Shown here in pieces: positions 6,161 through 12,147 of a stretch of DNA of 12,147 bases (position 1 is its first letter; every line of letters starts with the position of its first letter). A program made the position numbers and the translations under genes. The stretch is from Geobacter sp. UBA6802 (lineage in GTDB: Bacteria; Desulfobacterota; Desulfuromonadia; Geobacterales; Pseudopelobacteraceae): NCBI GenBank assembly GCA_002452325.1, contig DKFG01000275.1, forward strand, positions 1 through 12,147, in the 5' to 3' direction. The notes under the pieces are model-generated. The model saw only the letters and a list, made by a program, of their open reading frames with translations. It was not told the origin of the DNA and searched no databases.

Positions 6161-7255
6161 ATGAAAACAACAGTGGTAGCGGCATGTCTGGGGCTGGGAG
6201 CAGTGCTCGCGTTGAACAGCGGTTGTGTCTCAACCGGTGGCAGTGCGATGGAGACCCACACCAAAGGCATGGAGGCGGTGACCGAGGAAGAGTATGTGGT
6301 CACCAAAAAGCCGGTTGATCGTCATTACATCGGTTATGTCTGGTCAAAACAGTTTGGTCCGGTTGAGGACACCAATAACCCCGGAGAGATCAGGGTAAAA
6401 AAAGAGCGCTCGTTTAAAGGGGTTCAGCAGGATTTCGCCTTTAATGTCGGTCTGGCCCTGGGGGCACGTCCTGTTGCAGCACCGGTAATGGGAGAGGCTG
6501 GTATTCAGGGGGGCAGTGTTGAAAAAAGCAAGCTTGAGGGGCTTGAGATCATCACCCCGGTCAACATTGCCGATGTGCCGTTTGAGCCGGATTACAACTA
6601 TATAACCGAGGCGTTGCGTCTCAATAACTTCAGAATCGGGGATGAGAAAAGCAACAAGGCCAGTATTGGCGTAACCGCGGGTTCGGTGGTCGGCTCAGGT
6701 ACTGCGGTTGCTGAAGCAGGCTCTTCTGCCCGTCGCGGCACAGAGGGTGAGGGGCTGGTAGTGGCCTACCGTCTCCAGACCATTGACAAAGGGAGCTATA
6801 TCAAGAAAGACAGCGGTTTTGTAGCGTTACAACTTGATAAAAGCATTGATCTGCCAGCAGCTAACGTTGTGGTCAGGAGTCGCTTGCAGACCATTGAGCC
6901 GGGCGCCGGCAAGTCATTACCGCGTAATGTACTCTGGGCCTGCGCCAGGGCAAATGCCATGAGTCGTGATATGCTGGCCGCCTGGCTGGTTGAGGTAAAA
7001 CCACTTGATCCCAAGCGTAAGACATTGACCATTGCTTTTCCGGCTTTTCCAAAGGTTGATGAGTGCCAGAACTATAGCGGCGTGATCTTTTCCCGCATTG
7101 ATCCGCTGACTGACCGGATTATCCGTCAGAAGGTTGGGATCACCGTGATTGACGCTGAAGTCAGTGATGTTCTGAGGCCTACTGCCTTTGACGCACGTGT
7201 AACGGTTTCTGATGAATCGTTCAAGATCAAGACCGTAACACCGGCAGACCTTTAA
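6161..7255 (+). CDS. Predicted outer-membrane lipoprotein, unknown family
   Basis: The product has 364 residues. The N terminus is a lipoprotein signal: MK, a hydrophobic run, then LNSGC with the acceptor cysteine at 22. The -3 residue is asparagine, which is unusual, but leucine lies at -4 and the -1 glycine is normal. The next residue is valine rather than aspartate, so the Lol rule would send it to the outer membrane. The mature part has no domain I recognise. It contains a glycine/alanine/serine-rich stretch around residues 165-195 (GVTAGSVVGSG...), probably a flexible loop, and further cysteines in LWACARAN and DECQN that could pair. The frame is open from 6131, but the ATG at 6161 follows GGGGGA and gives the signal sequence. 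It is the first gene of a tight four-gene operon, so I infer an anchoring or assembly role for the large exported proteins beside it. Confidence 0.82.
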   Translation: MKTTVVAACLGLGAVLALNSGCVSTGGSAMETHTKGMEAVTEEEYVVTKKPVDRHYIGYVWSKQFGPVEDTNNPGEIRVKKERSFKGVQQDFAFNVGLALGARPVAAPVMGEAGIQGGSVEKSKLEGLEIITPVNIADVPFEPDYNYITEALRLNNFRIGDEKSNKASIGVTAGSVVGSGTAVAEAGSSARRGTEGEGLVVAYRLQTIDKGSYIKKDSGFVALQLDKSIDLPAANVVVRSRLQTIEPGAGKSLPRNVLWACARANAMSRDMLAAWLVEVKPLDPKRKTLTIAFPAFPKVDECQNYSGVIFSRIDPLTDRIIRQKVGITVIDAEVSDVLRPTAFDARVTVSDESFKIKTVTPADL

Positions 7256-7279
7256 CAGGCATCGGGAAGGAGAACTTTT

Positions 7280-10000
7280 ATGCGAACAACGGTATCGTCA
7301 AGACTGATGCTTCTGGTGGTTGGGTTGATGTGCATTACACTCGGTCTGCCTGCTTTTGCTGCTGCCGGCAAGCCGGATGTCATTCGTCACGAAGGAACCT
7401 ATCTCGAACGCACACTACATGTAATTGTGCAATGGCAATCAGCAAACCCTGTTGTTAAAGTGCGTATTACAGCGGGTCGTGAGGCTAAGGAAATCAAGGT
7501 TGATGAGTATGACAATAAGAGGAATCCTGCCGGTTACGAAGGTGAGGTTACGGTAGTGGTGCCGGTAGACCCTGCCATGTTTCAGGCAAACGTCCCCTAT
7601 GTGGTACAATTAGAAGACGATTTATTGCAGCGTAGCAATCTGATCAACGGCAGGGCAGATCTGCCCAAAACCGAGTTTGCCGGTGGCGGTATGATGCCGC
7701 ATCATGGCGGTGGCGATGCTTGGGGCCGGGGACATGTGCAGGCAAATGTTACTGCCCAGCAAGGTGGTGGTGCCGGCGATATGGTTGATAAACTTCTTGG
7801 TGTGATGGAGCGTCATGATGTGCCCCCGTCTATTGATGAGATCAAGGTAAATCAGCTCTCGGCACAAGGGGTCAGCTTCAGTAATAAAGCAAACGATGAT
7901 AAAGGATTACGAGAAATCAACATCAAGGTTTTTGATAACACGGGCAAAGAGGCTGGTACGCAGCAGTTGGCCAATCTTGGCAAGGTATGGCAGGGCACCA
8001 GTCAGACCTTTACGCTTCAACCCGGCAATTATCGGGTGACCATGCAGGCTGTTGACACAGCCGGCAACACTTCGCCTGAAAAAACAGCGGTATTCACCCT
8101 GGGAACCATTACCCCGCCGCCTCCCAACCAGGGATCACTGCTGGTTACCATTTTGCCTGACCCGGCATTGAAAATTGGCGCCCAATGGAGGCTGAGTGGC
8201 AAAGATTGGGTAAACACGGGCGTCAAGTCTGATCTGCCGCCTGGAAAGTATAAGGTTGAGTATAAAGAGGTTGCCGACTGGACCACACCCGCTATCCAAG
8301 AGGTTGAGATCATAGCCGGGCAGAACGCCCAGATCACCGGAACCTATGTACAGGCAGCAGCAAAAAAAGGGGCTGTGCAGGCAGCTGTAGTACCGGCTGC
8401 TGCGCTTAAATTGGGGGCCAAGTGGCGGCTGGATGGCGGTGCATGGATGGCTGCCGGTACCAAGGTTGAGGCAACTGAAGGTAAGCACAAGATTGAATTT
8501 GCAGAAGTAACCGGTTGGCAGACGCCAGTTGCCCAGGAAGTAACAGTTATCGCAGGCAAGGATTCGACAGCTACTGGTGCCTACGGGCGTATCTATACCG
8601 TGAACAAGGACTTTGAAGAAGGGACGTTGGTAGGGCTGGAGTCCCAGACGATCAAGGATCAGCTGCAGCTGTCCAAAACATCCACTACTCTCCCCTTTAT
8701 CTGGGTACCGAATTCCGATGAAGGCACCATTTCAAAAATAAACACCACCACCGGCGTGGAGCTTGGACGGTACCGGGTAGGCCCAACAAACGCTGATCCA
8801 TCCAGAACAACGGTTGACCTACAGGGTAACTGTTGGGTGGGGAACCGGGGTATTGGTACCGTAGTTAAGGTCGGTTTGTCGGAGAACGGTCAGTGTGTTG
8901 ACCGTAACAACAACGGCAAGATCGATACTTCTACCAACGGGACAGCCATGGCCTGGGGTGCAGACGAGTGTGTGCTGTTTGAGGTGGTGCTGGCTGATAA
9001 TGGAGTAACCAATGTACCGGCTAAAGGTTCCCCCTCTTACAACAGTTCAGGCCCTCGCGGTGTAGCTATTGATGCGAATAACAACGTCTGGGCCAGCACC
9101 TATTCATCACCCAGATTATATTATATTGACGGTAAAACCGGAAAAATCCTTGATACGGTTAATACTTCATCTAAGAGCCACACCTCGTACGGTCTGGTAG
9201 TTGATAAAGCTGGCAAGGTCTGGTCGTCAGGATCCGACACGAAGAATGTTCTGAGGTACAACCCGCAAGACCGTTCCATCATCACAATCCCGACCCGGCA
9301 TCTGGTCTATGGTTTGGGACTTGACAAAAACAACCACCTTTTTGCGGCAGGCCTCACCTATAACAGAATAACCAGAATCAACACCCAGACAGAAAAGATT
9401 GAGCTGGATGGTGTTTCTGTCGGCCGCAGTCCCCGTTCCATTGCAGTAACCAATGACGGTACTGTCTGGGTTACCAACTACGGTTACGGATCGATAACCA
9501 GGTTGACCAATGATCTGCAGTCACCAATAATCATCCAAAGCAGCGGTGAACTGGCTGGGGTTGCAGTGGATTCCAACGGCAAGGTATGGGGGGTTGATTA
9601 TCACAGCCGGTTAATCCGTGTTGATCCGGCGACAAATAAGGTTGACAAGGAAATTAAAGTTCCTGGCTATCATTACAGTTATAGCGATATGACCGGTATT
9701 GTGGCCAGAACCATGACTACCCAGATCGGCACTTGGACTGTTGTGTTTGATTCAAATGGAGATACTACCGCTTGGGATAAACTACTCTGGGCCGGCAATA
9801 CTCCGCAGGGCACGAGCTTGAAGGTACGAGTGAGAAGCTCGAAGGATAACACCAACTGGTCACAATGGGAGGATGTTCTAGCTGCAACCGCTCTGAAGAC
9901 AACACCGGTCGGCAGGTACCTGCAAGTTGAAACCACACTGCAAGTAACCTCCGGTGAGGTTTCACCGATACTGTATGATTTAGCAATCATTGTTAAATAG
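7280..10000 (+). CDS. Large secreted modular protein: shared module, two 72-aa domains, beta-propeller
   Basis: This 906-residue protein starts with a signal peptide (cleavage near AFAAA, residue 29) and an AAGGAGA ribosome binding site, 24 bp after the lipoprotein stop. Residues about 31-274 repeat the module of the 758-residue protein, including WGRGH (148-152), GAGDMVDKLL (164-173), RHD (178-180) and an Ig-like end. A proline-rich link (279-283) leads to two tandem 72-residue domains (285-356, 364-435), 32 of 72 residues identical, with GA-WRL, PGKYKVE and GW-TP-QEV marks. Residues about 470-810 are a beta-propeller of NHL/streptogramin-lyase style, with blade cores such as GVAIDANNNVWAS, GLVVDKAGKVWSS and GVAVDSNGKVWGV. 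A calcium-loop-like DRNNNGKID lies at 541-549. The last 90 residues resemble a beta-sandwich (VRVRSSKDNTNWSQW ... YLQVETTLQV). A lyase function is not implied; an extracellular binding role is inferred. Confidence 0.87.
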   Translation: MRTTVSSRLMLLVVGLMCITLGLPAFAAAGKPDVIRHEGTYLERTLHVIVQWQSANPVVKVRITAGREAKEIKVDEYDNKRNPAGYEGEVTVVVPVDPAMFQANVPYVVQLEDDLLQRSNLINGRADLPKTEFAGGGMMPHHGGGDAWGRGHVQANVTAQQGGGAGDMVDKLLGVMERHDVPPSIDEIKVNQLSAQGVSFSNKANDDKGLREINIKVFDNTGKEAGTQQLANLGKVWQGTSQTFTLQPGNYRVTMQAVDTAGNTSPEKTAVFTLGTITPPPPNQGSLLVTILPDPALKIGAQWRLSGKDWVNTGVKSDLPPGKYKVEYKEVADWTTPAIQEVEIIAGQNAQITGTYVQAAAKKGAVQAAVVPAAALKLGAKWRLDGGAWMAAGTKVEATEGKHKIEFAEVTGWQTPVAQEVTVIAGKDSTATGAYGRIYTVNKDFEEGTLVGLESQTIKDQLQLSKTSTTLPFIWVPNSDEGTISKINTTTGVELGRYRVGPTNADPSRTTVDLQGNCWVGNRGIGTVVKVGLSENGQCVDRNNNGKIDTSTNGTAMAWGADECVLFEVVLADNGVTNVPAKGSPSYNSSGPRGVAIDANNNVWASTYSSPRLYYIDGKTGKILDTVNTSSKSHTSYGLVVDKAGKVWSSGSDTKNVLRYNPQDRSIITIPTRHLVYGLGLDKNNHLFAAGLTYNRITRINTQTEKIELDGVSVGRSPRSIAVTNDGTVWVTNYGYGSITRLTNDLQSPIIIQSSGELAGVAVDSNGKVWGVDYHSRLIRVDPATNKVDKEIKVPGYHYSYSDMTGIVARTMTTQIGTWTVVFDSNGDTTAWDKLLWAGNTPQGTSLKVRVRSSKDNTNWSQWEDVLAATALKTTPVGRYLQVETTLQVTSGEVSPILYDLAIIVK
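8132..8347 (+). repeat. Tandem 72-aa domain, copy 1
   Basis: Codes for residues 285-356 of the 906-residue protein. It aligns without gaps to the second copy with 32 identical residues of 72 by my count, sharing the GAxWRL, W, PGKxK and IAG ... TGxY marks. The pattern resembles short beta-sandwich or PEGA-like modules seen between larger domains in secreted proteins; the family assignment is uncertain. Confidence 0.75.
8369..8584 (+). repeat. Tandem 72-aa domain, copy 2
   Basis: Codes for residues 364-435, seven residues after the first copy. It has the same length and the same conserved marks. The seven-residue spacer (VQAAAKK) is alanine- and lysine-rich. Confidence 0.75.
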
Positions 10001-10023
10001 ATAACCGGAAAGGATTGAATGCC

Positions 10024-10395
10024 ATGCTACGCACTACTATTTTGACCGCTTTTACAGCGGGGCTTTTTATGCTGGGATACCCGGCAATACTTCAGGCGCA
10101 GCAGATTGTACCAGGTACTTACCAGATGAATGATGGCAAGGTAATCGCTATCATGACTATTATGACCGGAGCCAACAACGGTAAGTATTTGTTTGATGGC
10201 AGCGTGAAAACGGCTTCCGGTGCTGAGTGCATGATGAACGGTCCTGCAACTCTGAACGGAAATGAACTTGAAATCGGCTACAAGTGTTCTGTACGACTGA
10301 CTGCTTCTGAAAGTGAGATAGTCATTGACGACTACAAAAAATGTATTCCGTGTGATCCTGGCGCCTATGTTTCCGGCATCTATAAAAAACAATAA
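10024..10395 (+). CDS. Small exported protein with four cysteines, unknown function
   Basis: The product has 123 residues with a signal peptide (MLRTT..., cleavage near ILQA-QQ at residue 25-26). The mature part of about 98 residues has exactly four cysteines at 69, 88, 107 and 110, the last two as C-I-P-C. This suggests two disulfides, or a redox or metal-binding CxxC. It contains G-T-Y, several short beta-like stretches and no domain I recognise. The frame could start at a TTG at 10015, but AAGGA at 10010-10014 is nine bases before the ATG at 10024, which is the better start. It lies 23 bp after the 906-residue protein gene and 26 bp before the LPP20-like gene, so it is almost certainly in the same operon. 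An accessory role for the large neighbours is inferred. Confidence 0.75.
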   Translation: MLRTTILTAFTAGLFMLGYPAILQAQQIVPGTYQMNDGKVIAIMTIMTGANNGKYLFDGSVKTASGAECMMNGPATLNGNELEIGYKCSVRLTASESEIVIDDYKKCIPCDPGAYVSGIYKKQ

Positions 10396-10421
10396 ACAAG
10401 TCTTGATACAGAGGAGGCGCC

Positions 10422-11345
10422 ATGAAATTATCTCTCTTACTAACTTCGATTGTATCGACATTGTTGTTGGCCATGCCGGCCCTTGCACAACCAACCCAGG
10501 CAGATATCAACTGGGCTGGCGGTTATATCATCGCCAGCGGACAAGGTACGGCAAACCCTTCCGAGTCACGAGGAAAGGCCCGCATCAAGGCCACCACCGC
10601 AGCCAAAGTGGCAGCTCAACGGAACCTGCTTGAGGTAATTAAAGGTGTACACATAACCTCACAGACCACAGTTGAGGATGCCATGCTAAAAGAAGACATT
10701 ATCAGGACCCGTATTAACGGCATGCTGAAAGGTGCCCATATTGTGGGGGAGCCTTTCATGGAGATCGTTGATGGTGCGCCGGTGGTGACGGTGACCATGA
10801 AGGTCTGCCTGAATGGTACGCCTAAAGAATGCATGAACAAGCCGACACTGACCAATGTGCTTGATCTTGACTCCCGACCTGTCCCTGCTTTTGTGCCTCC
10901 AGTGCTTTTGACCGCACCGACACCGCCGCCATTACCACCGGCACCGCCTGTACAGCCGACACAGGAGGGCTGGAGGCCGCCGGTGTATGACTCGTCCAAG
11001 CCGGTAACCGGGCTGGTTGTGCATCTGAATGGTCGTTATTTTGAACGTGAGCTGCTGCCGGTGGTGATTACACAAGGTCAACCTGACTTGGTAACGGTTT
11101 ACTCTGTTAAAGTGGTCAAACCATCAGTTGTCCGCACCTATGGTGCTGTACGGTATGCTGACAGCCTGGAGCATATTCAGACAAATCAGATGCTGGGGGC
11201 AAACCCGATGCTTGTCACTGCCGAAGCAGTTACCAAGGACAACATGATCATGATCCGCTCCTGTGATGCCAAGCTGGTTCGTGAGACCATGGCACATGGC
11301 AATAACTATCTGGGAGAGGCCAAATTTGTTGTCTTGGTCAAGTAG
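10422..11345 (+). CDS. LPP20-like domain exported protein
   Basis: The product has 307 residues and is preceded by a GAGGAGG ribosome binding site. A signal peptide ends near ALAQ-PT (residue 23), with no lipobox cysteine, so it is probably released by signal peptidase I. Residues about 38-130 match the LPP20/FlgT-N pattern: SGQGTANPSESRGKARIKA, then A-K-V-A-A-Q-R-N-L-L-E-V-I-K-G (62-75), I-T-S-Q-T-T-V (78-84), the G-M-L-K-G-A (100-105) turn and V-T-V-T-M-K-V-C-L. A proline-rich linker follows (about 153-187). The C-terminal part (196-307) has TGLVV, an RTYGAVRYAD stretch and GANPMLVTAEAV, with IRSCDAKLV near 278-286. This arrangement occurs in other delta-proteobacterial LPP20 proteins as I recall them. 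The family includes outer-membrane and flagellar-base proteins; no flagellar genes are near. It is the last gene of the operon. Confidence 0.8.
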   Translation: MKLSLLLTSIVSTLLLAMPALAQPTQADINWAGGYIIASGQGTANPSESRGKARIKATTAAKVAAQRNLLEVIKGVHITSQTTVEDAMLKEDIIRTRINGMLKGAHIVGEPFMEIVDGAPVVTVTMKVCLNGTPKECMNKPTLTNVLDLDSRPVPAFVPPVLLTAPTPPPLPPAPPVQPTQEGWRPPVYDSSKPVTGLVVHLNGRYFERELLPVVITQGQPDLVTVYSVKVVKPSVVRTYGAVRYADSLEHIQTNQMLGANPMLVTAEAVTKDNMIMIRSCDAKLVRETMAHGNNYLGEAKFVVLVK

Positions 11346-11366
11346 CTGTTCTATCCATCCTTCTTT

Positions 11367-11404
11367 ATTCTAATAGCAGCCTGTTTACAGGCTGCTATTA
11401 GAAT
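11367..11404 (+). terminator. 17-bp perfect hairpin after the operon
   Basis: ATTCTAATAGCAGCCTG and its exact reverse complement flank a TTTA loop 22 bp after the last stop codon. The position and stability suit a transcription terminator. The run of T after the stem is only two or three bases, so it is not a textbook intrinsic terminator. It may also protect the mRNA 3' end or act with Rho. Because the stem is symmetrical it could work in either direction. Confidence 0.65.
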
Positions 11405-11507
11405 TTGACAGGGGAAAAGCCTGAAAAAGCAGTTGCCATTTGGCCTCCTATCCACTATGTTTGCAAACCCTGAATCGCACCCTGTCTTCTATCCGGATCT
11501 CATTTCT

Positions 11508-12147
11508 ATGCCAACACCTGAAACGCTTGCACCGTTACGCGCACAGATTGACCAACTTGATGCTCAACTTGTTCAGTTGCTTAACCAACGGGCAGCTGTT
11601 GCGTCAGAAGTTGGCCGACTCAAGGCAGAACAGGATCGTGATTTCCATGTGCCCAGCCGTGAACGTGAAGTGCATGAGCGCGTTGCTGCCCTTAATAAAG
11701 GGCCGTTACCAACTGAGGCATTACGAGGCATTTTTCGGGAAATCATGTCTGCCTGTCTGGCACTGGAATCGCCGGTTAATGTGGCCTTTCTCGGCCCATT
11801 GGCCACCTTTACCCATATGGCTGCCATGCAACAGTTCGGTATGTCAGCTCAACTGGTTGCTCAAAAATCGATCCCTTCAGTGTTTGAAGAGGTGGAAAAG
11901 GGTAGAGCTCTATACGGGGTGGTTCCGGTTGAAAACTCTACTGAAGGTATGGTCTCCCATACCCTTGATATGTTTGTTGAAAGCGATTTGAAGATTACGG
12001 CCGAGGTACTGCTTGAGGTCTCTCACGACCTGCTTTCGCGTACCGGTCGGATCGAGGATGTACGCAAGGTTTACTCTCATCCTCAGGCTCTTGCCCAGTG
12101 CCGTCACTGGTTGGAAGAGAACCTGCCCAATGTGCCGCTGGTTGATG
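11508..12147 (+). CDS. pheA: Bifunctional chorismate mutase/prephenate dehydratase (P-protein), 5' part
   Basis: PheA converts chorismate to prephenate and then to phenylpyruvate in phenylalanine synthesis, in the cytosol. The window holds 213 codons and the gene runs off the right edge. Residues about 5-90 are an AroQ-type chorismate mutase: LRAQIDQLDAQLVQLLNQR with arginines 11 and 28, lysine 39, then SRERE (50-54). Residues 91 onward are the prephenate dehydratase: NVAFLGPLATFTH (91-103), GVVPVENSTEG (137-147), the ESHDL-like VSHDLL (171-176) and SHPQALAQCR (190-199). The regulatory ACT domain would lie beyond the edge. An in-frame ATG also exists at 11457, with no good ribosome binding site. 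I prefer 11508 because the mutase domain normally begins there, though its GGA at 11495-11497 is weak. It follows the hairpin and is probably a separate transcription unit. Confidence 0.93.
   Translation, partial: MPTPETLAPLRAQIDQLDAQLVQLLNQRAAVASEVGRLKAEQDRDFHVPSREREVHERVAALNKGPLPTEALRGIFREIMSACLALESPVNVAFLGPLATFTHMAAMQQFGMSAQLVAQKSIPSVFEEVEKGRALYGVVPVENSTEGMVSHTLDMFVESDLKITAEVLLEVSHDLLSRTGRIEDVRKVYSHPQALAQCRHWLEENLPNVPLVD

Noticed and set aside
6106..6318. 70-codon frame overlapping the lipoprotein start, beginning MISQKVLFVDSIYH
   Set aside because: It overlaps the lipoprotein signal sequence in another frame. The match to the HDOD C terminus comes from the 18-bp repeat, not from a gene.
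10027..10494. 155-codon open frame on the minus strand over the small cysteine protein gene
   Set aside because: It is antisense to two genes with good ribosome binding sites and signal peptides, and its own product has no recognisable features.
11405..11433. Promoter for pheA from the TTGACA after the hairpin
   Set aside because: No acceptable -10 box lies 16-18 bases downstream.
11440..11991. 183-codon open frame on the plus strand at the pheA start
   Set aside because: It is out of frame with pheA, whose chorismate mutase and prephenate dehydratase motifs are clear, and its translation looks like frame-shifted coding sequence.

Overview
The window looks like chromosomal DNA of a Geobacter-type Desulfuromonadota bacterium (Geobacter/Trichlorobacter group). 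This is an inference from gene content: an rsmD-coaD-aspartate aminotransferase order, two HDOD proteins of which one carries a DUF4388 domain, a bifunctional P-protein (pheA), and large secreted repeat proteins of a style common in that group. No tRNA, rRNA, CRISPR array, insertion sequence or phage gene was seen.

Layout. (1) Positions 1-1125, minus strand: a housekeeping operon read right to left, rsmD (16S rRNA methyltransferase), coaD (phosphopantetheine adenylyltransferase, overlapping rsmD by 11 bp), then the first eight codons of a PLP aminotransferase. (2) Positions 1315-3532: two convergent genes for HDOD signalling proteins with only 10 bp between their stop codons. The second has an N-terminal DUF4388 domain. 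(3) Positions 3533-3757: a divergent intergenic region with a plausible sigma-70 promoter on each strand. (4) Positions 3758-11345, plus strand: five consecutive genes whose products all carry an export signal. They are a 758-aa protein ending in about 28 units of a 14/15-residue helical repeat; a 364-aa predicted lipoprotein; a 906-aa modular protein (the same N-terminal module as the 758-aa protein, two tandem 72-residue domains, a beta-propeller and a C-terminal beta-sandwich-like region); a 123-aa four-cysteine protein; and a 307-aa LPP20-like protein. The last four genes are 23-26 bp apart and form a clear operon. The first lies 126 bp upstream of them. A 17-bp perfect hairpin follows the last gene. 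(5) Positions 11508 to the right edge: the start of pheA.

The most interesting part is region 4. It looks like an uncharacterised cell-envelope or surface system. Two large proteins share an N-terminal module of about 240 residues (about 56% identical over its last 111 residues) but have unrelated C-terminal halves, one an alpha-helical repeat array and the other a beta-propeller. They are encoded beside a lipoprotein of no recognised family, a small disulfide-type protein and an LPP20-domain protein. I infer that the shared module is a common docking or assembly domain and that the other proteins anchor or assemble the two large ones. The sequence does not show the function.
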